From Gulbenkiania mobilis (lineage in GTDB: Bacteria; Pseudomonadota; Gammaproteobacteria; Burkholderiales; Chromobacteriaceae), in assembly GCA_004346645.1 (NCBI GenBank), contig SMDA01000009.1:1-64000 (forward strand): a stretch of 64,000 nt of DNA, read 5' to 3'. Both the position numbers and the translations under genes were made by a program. Position 1 is the stretch's first letter; each line of letters opens with the position of its first letter. Shown here one piece after another: positions 56,354-64,000 of this stretch. Below the pieces are notes generated by a model. The model was not told where the DNA came from, ran no database searches, and saw only the letters and a program-made list of their open reading frames with translations.

Positions 56354-56836
56354 TCAGCCGCGCAAATGGCTCAGGGGCAGGGCCGTGGTGCGCTTGATCT
56401 CCTTGAGCACGAAGCTCGACTTCACATCCTCCACCCCTGGGTGCTGGAGCAGTTCGTCCATCACGAACCGGGAAAAATGCTCCAGGTCCTCGAAATACAC
56501 CTGCAGCAGATAGTCCATCTCTCCTGTCATGGCATAGCAGTTGATCACCTCGCTCCAGCGCTGTACCGCTTCGTTGAAACTCTGGGCATGCACGTTGCCG
56601 CGCTTTTCCAGCGTCACGCGTACAAAGGCCTGCAGGCCCAGGCCGATGCACGAGGGGTCGAGCAGGGCCACGTACTGACGGATGGCGCCGGATTCCTCCA
56701 GCTGTTTGAGGCGGCGCAGACAGGGCGAGGGCGACAGCGCCACCCGTTCGGCCAGTTCCACGTTGGTCAGGCGACCGTTGAGCTGCAGTTCCGCAAGAAT
56801 GCGCAGGTCTGTCTTATCTAGCGTAAGACTTGGCAT
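56354..56836 (-). CDS. Lrp/AsnC family transcriptional regulator
   Basis: This 160-residue protein has an N-terminal winged helix (LDKTDLRILAELQLNGRLTN, then VALSPSPCLRRLKQLEESG; about 1-62) and a C-terminal ligand-binding RAM domain (about 70-150). It is divergent from phhA with a shared 174-base A/T-rich region, so it probably controls phenylalanine and tyrosine degradation in response to an aromatic amino acid; this is inference from position. Confidence 0.9.
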   Translation of the reverse strand: MPSLTLDKTDLRILAELQLNGRLTNVELAERVALSPSPCLRRLKQLEESGAIRQYVALLDPSCIGLGLQAFVRVTLEKRGNVHAQSFNEAVQRWSEVINCYAMTGEMDYLLQVYFEDLEHFSRFVMDELLQHPGVEDVKSSFVLKEIKRTTALPLSHLRG

Positions 56837-56886
56837 GTTTTGTCCTCTGGTTTTTGTCGGTTGAAATTTTATTTTTTATGTCTCGT

Positions 56887-56934
56887 ATTCTAGAGCCAGT
56901 TTGCAAGGAAATTGCTTAGGACTTTCCCTAGAAT
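56887..56934. promoter_or_regulatory. Inverted repeat in the lrp-type / phhA intergenic region
   Basis: ATTCTAG (56887-56893) and CTAGAAT (56928-56934) flank an A/T-rich stretch. This symmetric half-site pair is a reasonable target for an Lrp-type regulator that wraps DNA. Confidence 0.45.
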
Positions 56935-57010
56935 AAAAACCCTAATAACGACAATTCTAACGGCGGCGACAGACCGCCGGATACTGTCTACACATCAAGG
57001 AGGAGTCACG

Positions 57011-57799
57011 ATGTATACCGCAGATGCGGCGCTCGTGCGCGACGACATGAAGATGGCGGGCCTGCCGGCCGACTTGGACATCCATCGGGCGGTGGTGCCT
57101 GTGTATACCGACGTCGAGCACCATACCTGGGCCCAACTCATCGCCAACCAGAAGCAGGTGCTGGAAGGACGGGCCTGCAAGGAGTTCCTCCTCGGGCTGG
57201 AAAAAGTCGGGTTTCCCGAAGATCACATCCCCCGGCTGGCGGACATCAGCGATCGGATCGAAGCCGAGACCGGCTGGCGGCTGACGCGGGTGGACGGCAT
57301 CGTGCCTGACCGCGAGTTTTTCGAGCTGCTGGCCGCACGCATCTTTCCTTCGACCGACTTCATCCGCAAGCCCGAAGAGATCGGCTACACCCCGGCCCCC
57401 GACATGTTCCACGACCTTTTGGGGCATGTGCCGCTTTTGACCGATCCGCGCTTTTGTGCCTTTTTCGAGGCGTTCGGCAAGGCGGGCGTGGCCGCTTTCG
57501 ACACGGACCATCCTGCCCGCGCCTGGTTGCCACGCATCTACTGGTACACGGTGGAGTTCGGGCTGATCCGCAATGCCGAAGGGCTGCGCATCTTCGGTGC
57601 CGGCATCCTGTCCTCGCCCAACGAGGTGCTCTACAGCCTGTCGGAGAACACCCGCAAGCATGCCTTCGACATCGTGCAGGTAGCCGCCACCGACTACGAC
57701 ATCTGGCACATGCAGGATGAGCTGTTTGTGATCGACAGCTTCGATGCACTGGAACATGCCTTTGCCGACTGGACCTGCCACCACGGTCTGGCCATCTGA
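57011..57799 (+). CDS. phhA: Phenylalanine-4-hydroxylase
   Basis: This 262-residue monomeric iron enzyme converts phenylalanine to tyrosine with tetrahydrobiopterin. The metal ligands are the two His of FHDLLGHVPLL and the Glu in YTVEFGL. The ATG at 57011 has the strong site AAGGAGGAG; the frame stays open upstream without such a site. It is the first gene of the degradation cluster. Confidence 0.95.
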   Translation: MYTADAALVRDDMKMAGLPADLDIHRAVVPVYTDVEHHTWAQLIANQKQVLEGRACKEFLLGLEKVGFPEDHIPRLADISDRIEAETGWRLTRVDGIVPDREFFELLAARIFPSTDFIRKPEEIGYTPAPDMFHDLLGHVPLLTDPRFCAFFEAFGKAGVAAFDTDHPARAWLPRIYWYTVEFGLIRNAEGLRIFGAGILSSPNEVLYSLSENTRKHAFDIVQVAATDYDIWHMQDELFVIDSFDALEHAFADWTCHHGLAI

Positions 57800-57864
57800 G
57801 TTCGTATCCCGTTTTCACCCACCACACATGCATCAAGGCCCCGGCGAGGGACCGAGGAGACCTC

Positions 57865-58944
57865 ATGAAAATGGAAGCCATGACCACCAACCCACTCGCA
57901 ACCGATGGTTTCGAGTTCGTCGAATTCACTGCCCCTGATGCTCGGGGCGTGGAGCAGTTGCGTCAGGTGTTCCTGTCGCTGGGTTTTACCGAGGTGGCGC
58001 GTCACCGCAGCAAGGACGTGGGCCTGTTCCGGCAGGGCGACATCAACTTCATCCTCAACGCCGAGCGCAGCCAGCCTGCCACCCACTTTGCCGAGGCCCA
58101 TGGCCCGTCGGCATGTGCCATGGCGTGGCGGGTGAAGGACGCCGCGCGTGCCTACGACTATGCAATCGCCCACGGGGCCCGGCCCTACGAGCGCCCCATC
58201 GGCGCGATGGAGCTCAACATCCCTGCGGTTGAGGGGATTGGCGGTTCGGCACTGTATTTCGTCGACCGCTACGGCGAACACAACATCTACGATGTGGACT
58301 TCGTTCCACTGGACGGTGTGGAGCAGCAGCCGGCAGGCGTGGGGCTGACTCAGATCGACCACCTGACGCACAACGTGGCGCGCGGCAACATGGCCACCTG
58401 GGCTGGTTTCTACGAGCGCATCGGCAACTTCCGCGAGATCCGCTACTTCGACATCGAAGGCAAGCTGACGGGGCTGGTGTCCAAAGCGATGACGAGCCCG
58501 TGCGGAAAGATCCGCATCCCCATCAACGAGTCCTCCGACGACAAGAGCCAGATCGAGGAATTTCTGCGCGAGTACAAGGGCGAGGGCATTCAGCACATCG
58601 CGCTGGGCACTGACGACATCTACCACACGGTGGAAACCCTCAAGGCACGCGGCACCCGCTTCATGGACACACCGGATACCTACTACGACAAGACCGACGC
58701 GCGCGTGCCCGGACACGGCGAGGATCTGGAGCGTCTGCGGCGCAACCGTATCCTGATCGATGGGGCACCGGTTGAAGGTGCTGGCATCCTGTTGCAGATT
58801 TTCACCGAAACCGTGATCGGCCCGATCTTCTTCGAGATCATTCAGCGCAAGGGCAACGAAGGGTTTGGTGAGGGCAACTTCAAAGCCCTCTTCGAGTCGA
58901 TCGAGGAAGACCAGATCCGTCGCGGCGTGCTGGCGGCCGACTAA
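57865..58944 (+). CDS. hppD: 4-Hydroxyphenylpyruvate dioxygenase
   Basis: This 359-residue non-haem iron enzyme makes homogentisate from 4-hydroxyphenylpyruvate. Likely ligands are His in QIDHLTHNV, His in IQHIALGTDD and Glu in FFEIIQRKGNEGFGEGNF (in parts: FFEIIQR, GFGEGNF). It follows phhA and feeds hmgA. Confidence 0.96.
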   Translation: MKMEAMTTNPLATDGFEFVEFTAPDARGVEQLRQVFLSLGFTEVARHRSKDVGLFRQGDINFILNAERSQPATHFAEAHGPSACAMAWRVKDAARAYDYAIAHGARPYERPIGAMELNIPAVEGIGGSALYFVDRYGEHNIYDVDFVPLDGVEQQPAGVGLTQIDHLTHNVARGNMATWAGFYERIGNFREIRYFDIEGKLTGLVSKAMTSPCGKIRIPINESSDDKSQIEEFLREYKGEGIQHIALGTDDIYHTVETLKARGTRFMDTPDTYYDKTDARVPGHGEDLERLRRNRILIDGAPVEGAGILLQIFTETVIGPIFFEIIQRKGNEGFGEGNFKALFESIEEDQIRRGVLAAD

Positions 58945-59030
58945 GCTGTTTTCCGCGGACGCGGGCCGGGCGTGCGCTGGAAGGATCGCGCTGCTGGCCC
59001 TGCGTTCCCGGGTCCCAACAGGAGCATGCC

Positions 59031-60161
59031 ATGCGCAAATGGATCAGCTTTCCGCACCGGGAAGGGCAGGGGTCGCGTCAGGCCCATGCCGATTTTCCCG
59101 CCGAGGGCATTTACGAGCGTGAGGTTGGCCGAAGCGGCTTCTTTGGCCCCGCTTCGCACCTGCATCACCGTCATCCCCCTACGGGCTGGACGGCGTGGGA
59201 GGGCCCGTTGCGTCCCCGCGCTTTTGACCTCAACGAGCTGCCCAAGACGTCCACCGCCCCGTGGGAGGCGCCCTTGGTGCTGGGCAACGCCCACTGCCGA
59301 ATGCGTATCTGGTCGTGCAGCGAGCCGATGACCGCTCTGTTCCGCAACGGGGATGGCGACGACCTTCTGTTCGTGCACCAGGGACAGGGCGAGTTCTTCT
59401 GTGATTATGGCCACCTCAGCTTTCGGGAGGGTGACTACATCCTCGTGCCGCGCTCGACGATGTGGCGCCTTGAACCGGCCGAGCCGGTGACGCTGCTGAT
59501 GATCGAAGCCACTAACGGCGCTTACCAGTTGCCTGATAAGGGGCTGGTAGGCCCGCATGCGATCTTCGACGAGGCCATGCTGGACGTGCCCGCCATCGAT
59601 GACGCCTTTCGCGCTCAGCAGACCGAGACGCCCTGGCAGGTGGTGATCCAGCGCCGTGGCCAGCTGTCGCGGGTGAGCTACCCCTTCAGCCCGCTGGATG
59701 CTATCGGCTGGCACGGCAATCTGGCAGTGTGCCGTATCAACTGGCGCGACATCCGGCCGCTGATGAGCCACCGCTACCACCTGCCGCCTTCCGCACACAC
59801 CACTTTCGTTGCGGACCGCTTCGTGGTCTGCACCTTCGTGCCACGACCGATCGAGAGCGACCCGGGGGCCCTCAAGGTGCCCTTCTACCACAACAACGAC
59901 GACTACGACGAAGTGCTGTTCTACCATGCCGGCGACTTCTTCAGCCGCGACAACATCCACCCCGGCATGCTCACCTTCCACCCGTGCGGCTTCACCCACG
60001 GGCCGCATCCCAAGGCATTCGCCAAGGCGATGGCCAGCCCCAAGACCTTCACCGACGAGGTCGCGGTCATGCTGGACACACGCGATGCGCTCGATGCAGG
60101 CCCGCTGATGACGCAGGTGGAATGGCCCGGCTATGTGGACAGCTGGCAGGCCAAGTCCTGA
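59031..60161 (+). CDS. hmgA: Homogentisate 1,2-dioxygenase
   Basis: This 376-residue cupin enzyme opens the aromatic ring of homogentisate to maleylacetoacetate. Iron-ligand regions are visible near the end: FYHNNDDYDEVLFYHAGDF and HPGMLTFHPCGFTHGPHP. The N-terminal cupin barrel carries DDLLFVHQGQGEF. The ATG follows AGGAG. A candidate uptake 12-mer lies at 59122-59133. Confidence 0.94.
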   Translation: MRKWISFPHREGQGSRQAHADFPAEGIYEREVGRSGFFGPASHLHHRHPPTGWTAWEGPLRPRAFDLNELPKTSTAPWEAPLVLGNAHCRMRIWSCSEPMTALFRNGDGDDLLFVHQGQGEFFCDYGHLSFREGDYILVPRSTMWRLEPAEPVTLLMIEATNGAYQLPDKGLVGPHAIFDEAMLDVPAIDDAFRAQQTETPWQVVIQRRGQLSRVSYPFSPLDAIGWHGNLAVCRINWRDIRPLMSHRYHLPPSAHTTFVADRFVVCTFVPRPIESDPGALKVPFYHNNDDYDEVLFYHAGDFFSRDNIHPGMLTFHPCGFTHGPHPKAFAKAMASPKTFTDEVAVMLDTRDALDAGPLMTQVEWPGYVDSWQAKS

Positions 60162-60172
60162 ACCCGCCGCGC

Positions 60173-60206
60173 AAGGTTGGCCGAAGGCGCCTTTTCGGCC
60201 AACCTT
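60173..60206. repeat. Inverted pair of AGGTTGGCCGAA between hmgA and fahA
   Basis: Two full 12-mers in opposite orientation form a perfect 13-bp stem (60173-60185 with 60194-60206) around an 8-base loop. It lies 11 bases after the hmgA stop. Inverted uptake-sequence pairs act as terminators in Neisseria; here the T-run is missing, so the effect could be partial termination or mRNA protection. Confidence 0.85.
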
Positions 60207-60233
60207 GTGCAGCCGCCCTCATGAGAACCCAAG

Positions 60234-61217
60234 ATGAAACTCGCAACCTACAAGAACGGCACCCGCGACGGCGAACTGCGCGTGGTCAGCCGCGACCTCT
60301 CCCGCTCCGTGGCCGTCCCTGCCATCGCCCCCACCCTACAGCTTGCCCTGGACCGCTGGGGAGAGCTGGCTCCGCGGCTGCGGGAAGTCTACGTGCACCT
60401 GAACACCGGCTATGTAGCCGGTGAGGAGAGTTTCGATGAGACGCGTTGCCACAGCCCTTTGCCGCGGGCCTATCAGTGGGCCGACGGCAGCGCCTACCTC
60501 AATCACGTGGAACTGGTGCGCAAGGCGCGCGGCGCGGAGGTGCCCGAAAGCTTCTACAGCGATCCCCTGATGTATCAGGGGGGCTCGGATGCCTTCCTGC
60601 CGCCGCGCGCGCCGATTCCTCTCTGCAACGAGGACTGGGGGCTGGACTTCGAGGCCGAGGTGGCTGTGGTGACTGGCGATGTCGCGCTGGGGGCTGGCCC
60701 GGAGGAGTGCGCCCGCGCGATCCGACTGGTGATGCTGGTCAACGACGTCACCCTGCGCAACCTCATCCCGGCCGAACTGGCCAAAGGTTTCGGCTTCTTC
60801 CAGAGCAAGCCGGCCAGCAGCTTTTCACCGGTGGCCATCACCCCCGACGAGCTGGGGCCGGCCTGGGAGTCGGGCAAGGTTCACCTGCCCCTGCGGGTGG
60901 AGTTCAACGGTGAGCGTTTCGGCGAGCCCAATGCGGGCGTGGAGATGCAGTTCTCCTTCCCGCAACTGATCGCCCATGTCTCCCGCACCCGCGAGCTGTG
61001 TGCCGGATCGATCATCGGCTCGGGCACCATTTCCAACCACGACCGACGGGTGGGCAGCTGCTGCCTAGCCGAGCAGCGCATGATCGAAATCATCGAGGAG
61101 GGCGCGGCCCGCACGCCGTTCATGAAGGTGGGCGATCGGGTACGCATTACCATGACCGCAGCCGACGGACAGAACCTCTTCGGCACCATTGACCAGACGG
61201 TGGTGGCGCATGAATAA
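60234..61217 (+). CDS. fahA: Fumarylacetoacetate hydrolase family protein
   Basis: This 327-residue enzyme cleaves fumarylacetoacetate to fumarate and acetoacetate, the last step of tyrosine breakdown. Metal-site features are DFEAEVAVVTGDV and the SIIGSGTISNHDRR segment. Its end overlaps maiA by eight bases. Confidence 0.9.
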   Translation: MKLATYKNGTRDGELRVVSRDLSRSVAVPAIAPTLQLALDRWGELAPRLREVYVHLNTGYVAGEESFDETRCHSPLPRAYQWADGSAYLNHVELVRKARGAEVPESFYSDPLMYQGGSDAFLPPRAPIPLCNEDWGLDFEAEVAVVTGDVALGAGPEECARAIRLVMLVNDVTLRNLIPAELAKGFGFFQSKPASSFSPVAITPDELGPAWESGKVHLPLRVEFNGERFGEPNAGVEMQFSFPQLIAHVSRTRELCAGSIIGSGTISNHDRRVGSCCLAEQRMIEIIEEGAARTPFMKVGDRVRITMTAADGQNLFGTIDQTVVAHE

Positions 61218-61863
61218 GCCGGCAGGGCGGGTGTTGCACGGCTACTTCCGGTCCTCTGCGGCCTACCGCGTACGCATTGCCTTGGCTTGGAAGGGGCTGG
61301 CTTACCGCCAGGCGCCGGTCAGCCTGATCAAGGGCGAGCAGCAGACCGACGGTTATCGCCGCCTCAACCCGCAGGGGCTGGTGCCCGCCCTGGAGGACGG
61401 CGGCAGGGTACTCACCCAGTCGCTGGCGATCTGCGAATATCTGGAGGAAGCTTACCCCGACACGCCGCGTCTGCTGCCGGATGACGTCGTAGCCCGTGCC
61501 GAAGTACGCGCCCTCGCACAGCAGATTGCCTGTGATCTGCACCCGCTCAACAACCTGCGCGTACTGCGCTATCTGGTCGAGGTGCTGGGCAAGGACGATG
61601 CCCAGAAGCAGCGGTGGTATGCGCACTGGACGCAGGAAGGGTTGGCCGCCTTCGAAAGCACCTTGGCCCGCACCGCCGGCATGTACTGCGTGGGCGACAC
61701 CGTTTCCTTGGCCGATGTCTGTTTGGTGCCTCAGGTGTTCAATGCCCGCCGCTTCGACGTCGACTTGGCGCCGTATCCTCGCCTGCAGGCCGTGGCCGGG
61801 CGGCTGGAAGCGCTGCCCGCCTTTGAGGCGGCCCATCCCGCGCGACAGCCGGACGCTGCGTGA
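61210..61863 (+). CDS. maiA: Maleylacetoacetate isomerase
   Basis: This 217-residue zeta-class glutathione transferase isomerises maleylacetoacetate to fumarylacetoacetate. It has LHGYFRSSAAYRVRIAL with the active-site Ser pair, the SLAICEYLEEAYP glutathione-site motif and a C-terminal helical domain with CDLHPLNNLRVL. The ATG is at 61210 inside the end of fahA. Confidence 0.95.
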   Translation: MNKPAGRVLHGYFRSSAAYRVRIALAWKGLAYRQAPVSLIKGEQQTDGYRRLNPQGLVPALEDGGRVLTQSLAICEYLEEAYPDTPRLLPDDVVARAEVRALAQQIACDLHPLNNLRVLRYLVEVLGKDDAQKQRWYAHWTQEGLAAFESTLARTAGMYCVGDTVSLADVCLVPQVFNARRFDVDLAPYPRLQAVAGRLEALPAFEAAHPARQPDAA

Positions 61864-61972
61864 AATTTTCCGCCGGGTCGGTTTTGGCAAAATATTTTGC
61901 CCAAACCCCTTGACGCAAAAAACGAGGTTTGGTTTAATGCAGACCTCGACGACGCAACGACGTCAGAGAAAT

Positions 61973-62048
<76 letters not shown>

Positions 62049-62054
62049 GATTAC

Positions 62055-62084
62055 ACGCCCAGCCTCCAGGCTGGGCGTTTTGTT
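62055..62084 (+). terminator. Terminator after tRNA-Phe
   Basis: ACGCCCAGCCT / AGGCTGGGCGT is followed by TTTGTTTTG. Confidence 0.8.
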
Positions 62085-62098
62085 TTGTCTCCCGTATG

Positions 62099-62126
62099 CA
62101 AAAAGCCGGGCTCTGCCGGCTTTTCT
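62099..62126 (-). terminator. Terminator downstream of the MarC gene
   Basis: GCCGG / CCGGC with A-run and T-run lies ten bases past the end of the leftward MarC gene and can work in both directions. Confidence 0.7.
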
Positions 62127-62136
62127 TTCATCGTCG

Positions 62137-62742
62137 CTAGCGGTTGAACTGCTGGATGTAGGCAGCAACGCCGCTGAGCAGCATCTCGATCGAAATGGCC
62201 GTCAGCACCAGCCCCATCAGTCGCTCCAGTGCAGTAATCGCCTGTTCGCCCAGCAGCTTCTGAAGCCGCCCCGAAAACAGGAACACCACCGTCGTGACCG
62301 CCATTGACAGGGTCAGCGCTCCGATCCATTCCAGCATGCGTCCCGGCTCGCGCGTGGCCATCAGCAGCACCGTGGCCATGGCCGAAGGGCCGGCAATCAA
62401 CGGAATGGCGATGGGCACGATGAAGGGTTCGCCGTTCATCTTTTCTCCACCGAAGACGCTGCCTTCGCCCGGAAAGATCATCTTGATGGCAATGAGGAAC
62501 AGGATCACCCCGCCTGCGATGCGCATCGACTCGTCGGTCAGGTGCATCACGTCCAGAAAGTTCTGCCCGAAGAACATGAAAGTCAGCAGCACTAGGAAGG
62601 CAATGAAGCACTCCCGGTAGATTACGCGCCGGCGTCGCTCGGGCTTGACCTGCTTGAGGGCCGCCAGGAACAACGGGATGTTCCCAAGGGGGTCGGTGAT
62701 CAGGATCAGCAGAATGGTGGCAGAGAGAAAGGAGGTTTCCAT
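62137..62742 (-). CDS. MarC family integral membrane protein
   Basis: This 201-residue protein has six membrane segments and the family signatures LILITDPLGNIPLFL and VPIAIPLIAGPSAMATV. MarC/YhgN proteins (UPF0056) have no firmly established function; a transporter role is possible. Confidence 0.9.
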   Translation of the reverse strand: METSFLSATILLILITDPLGNIPLFLAALKQVKPERRRRVIYRECFIAFLVLLTFMFFGQNFLDVMHLTDESMRIAGGVILFLIAIKMIFPGEGSVFGGEKMNGEPFIVPIAIPLIAGPSAMATVLLMATREPGRMLEWIGALTLSMAVTTVVFLFSGRLQKLLGEQAITALERLMGLVLTAISIEMLLSGVAAYIQQFNR

Positions 62743-62822
62743 GGTGTGGCAAACGGGCGTTTCAAGGGTGGCGCGCGATTATCGCACAGCCGGGAAACCT
62801 CTTCCTCCTTGACGGGCAGGGC

Positions 62823-64000
62823 TTATTCGGTCGGTTCGGCCTTTTCACGCCGGGCGCTGCCTTCCACCATGCGGATGCCGTACAGGCGGCAGGCCAGCGA
62901 GCCGTTGTATAGCGGGGTACGGCGCTTGGGCGACAGGCGGATGTGCCCCGGGAACTCGGCGTCGGCCGTCAGGAAGTGCGCGGTCCAGCCGGCAAAGTAC
63001 TGTTTGAGCCAGCTGCCTAGCTCGGGATACCACGCGACCAACGCCGCCTGTTCTTCCAGTCGTACGCCGTACGGCGGGTTGGTGACGATCAGTCCGGATG
63101 GGGCGTCGGGTCGGGTCTCGGTCACCTCGGCCACCGTCAGCACCACGCAACCTTCAAGGCCGGCATGGGCCAGGTTGCGGCGTGCGATCTCCACCATGGC
63201 AGGGTCTCGGTCACTGCCGCGGATGGCCAGCGGGACCGCTGGTCTTTCGGCCAACCTGGCTGCGGTGCGCACGCTTTCCCAGGTCACCGCGTCAAAATTG
63301 CGCAGCCGTTCGAAGGCAAACTGACGCAGGCGGCCAGGCGCCCGATTGAGCGCGATGTCGGCGGCTTCCACCAGGAAGGTACCGCTGCCACACATCGGGT
63401 CCAGCAGGGATTGGGTGCCGTCGTAGCCCGCCAAGAGGAGGATGCCGGCAGCCAGGTTCTCGCGTAACGGCGCCTCGCCCGTCTCCTCACGCCAGCCACG
63501 CTTGAAGAGGGCCTCGCCGCTGGTGTCCAGATAGAGTGTGGCCCGATCGCGTCGCAGGAACATCTGCAGCCGGATGTCCGGGCTGCGGGTATCCACGCTG
63601 GGGCGGCCAAGGCGAGCCTGGCGGAAACGGTCGCACACGGCGTCTTTCACCTTCAGCGACACGAAGTCCAGGCTGCGTACCGTGCTGCCGATGCCGTCGG
63701 TCTTGATCTTGATCGTGCGGTCGACGTCGAAAAAGCGCGGCCAGTCCACGGCCAAGGCAAGGCGGTAGAGGTCGTCCTCGGTCCGGTAGCCGCCTTCGGC
63801 CAACCTCACCAGAATGCGGCTGGCGGTGCGGCTTTCCAGATTGGCCCGCATCAGTGTGGCCATGTCACCGGCAAAGCCCACGCCTCCTTCCGTAGCGCGG
63901 ATGTCGCTGGCGCCCACGGCGGCAAGTTCGGTCGCGAGCACTTCTTCCAGGCCGCGCGGGCAAGGCGCGAACATCGCCAGCCGACCCTGCAGGGAACTGG
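62823..64000 (-). CDS. rlmL: RlmL-like 23S rRNA (guanine-N2) methyltransferase, reaching the window edge
   Basis: The frame covers at least 383 residues from ATG 63974 and stays open to 64000, so the true start may lie outside. It opens with FAPCPRGLEEVLATEL, has a THUMP domain (about 45-160), LLDPMCGSGTFLVEAA for SAM binding and TNPPYGVRL for catalysis. It resembles the N-terminal domain of RlmL, which methylates G2445 of 23S rRNA, in its single-domain form. Two candidate uptake 12-mers lie within (63246-63257 and 63795-63806). Confidence 0.87.
   Translation of the reverse strand, partial: SSLQGRLAMFAPCPRGLEEVLATELAAVGASDIRATEGGVGFAGDMATLMRANLESRTASRILVRLAEGGYRTEDDLYRLALAVDWPRFFDVDRTIKIKTDGIGSTVRSLDFVSLKVKDAVCDRFRQARLGRPSVDTRSPDIRLQMFLRRDRATLYLDTSGEALFKRGWREETGEAPLRENLAAGILLLAGYDGTQSLLDPMCGSGTFLVEAADIALNRAPGRLRQFAFERLRNFDAVTWESVRTAARLAERPAVPLAIRGSDRDPAMVEIARRNLAHAGLEGCVVLTVAEVTETRPDAPSGLIVTNPPYGVRLEEQAALVAWYPELGSWLKQYFAGWTAHFLTADAEFPGHIRLSPKRRTPLYNGSLACRLYGIRMVEGSARREKAEPTE

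Overview
The window looks like the chromosome of a GC-rich betaproteobacterium, most likely a member of the Neisseriales outside Neisseriaceae (Chromobacteriaceae-like). The main evidence is the gene order tpiA-secG-tRNA-Leu-nuoABCDEFGHIJKLMN-DUF2818, the yicC / kinase / phosphatase / rph / rdgB / hemW neighbourhood, and an S-adenosylhomocysteine (SAH) riboswitch in front of ahcY. I could not run a database search, so the taxonomy is inference. The most striking signal is a dispersed 12-mer, AGGTTGGCCGAA. It has 14 exact copies, and 22 copies if only the last 11 bases are required. They lie on both strands, are over-represented between genes, and twice form perfect inverted pairs. The format resembles the DNA uptake sequences (DUS) of Neisseriaceae, but the sequence differs from the dialects I know.

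Layout. 1-132: two terminators. About 160-8243: a small integrated element of satellite type, with all genes on the minus strand. It carries a tyrosine integrase, a coiled-coil protein, an AlpA-like regulator, a KilA-N protein, small proteins and a Toprim/DUF927 primase-helicase. It has no capsid or lysis genes and sits at the 3' end of yicC. 8245-11823: yicC, a Ser/Thr kinase, a PP2C phosphatase and rph. 11951-16998: accessory genes (an acidic protein, DUF4385, a haem-oxygenase-like enzyme, a GNAT acetyltransferase, an unknown protein and a WYL regulator). 17265-20546: dusA, rdgB, hemW, ridA. 20654-26386: an NAD(P)H oxidoreductase, sstT, a PhzF-like protein, DUF2147 and recG.

26693-32245: phosphate uptake. 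This contains a PiT transporter and the pstSCAB operon behind a recognisable Pho box, with a terminator after pstS that should raise PstS above PstCAB. 32331-48407: tpiA, secG, tRNA-Leu(GAG), all fourteen separate nuo genes for complex I, and a DUF2818 gene. 48959-50715: two LpxL-like acyltransferases. 50789-56269: the activated-methyl cycle (metK, SAH-riboswitch-controlled ahcY, metF), interrupted by a diguanylate cyclase gene broken by one in-frame amber codon. 56354-61863: an Lrp-type regulator divergent from a full phenylalanine/tyrosine degradation set (phhA, hppD, hmgA, fahA, maiA). 61973-64000: tRNA-Phe(GAA), a MarC-family membrane protein, and an RlmL-like rRNA methyltransferase that reaches the window edge.

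The core genes read as ordinary and intact. The points worth following are the candidate uptake sequence, the yicC-integrated element with its twin operators and repeated arm sites, the amber-interrupted cyclase, the terminator hairpin directly in front of nuoA, and several unexplained leaders and hairpins.
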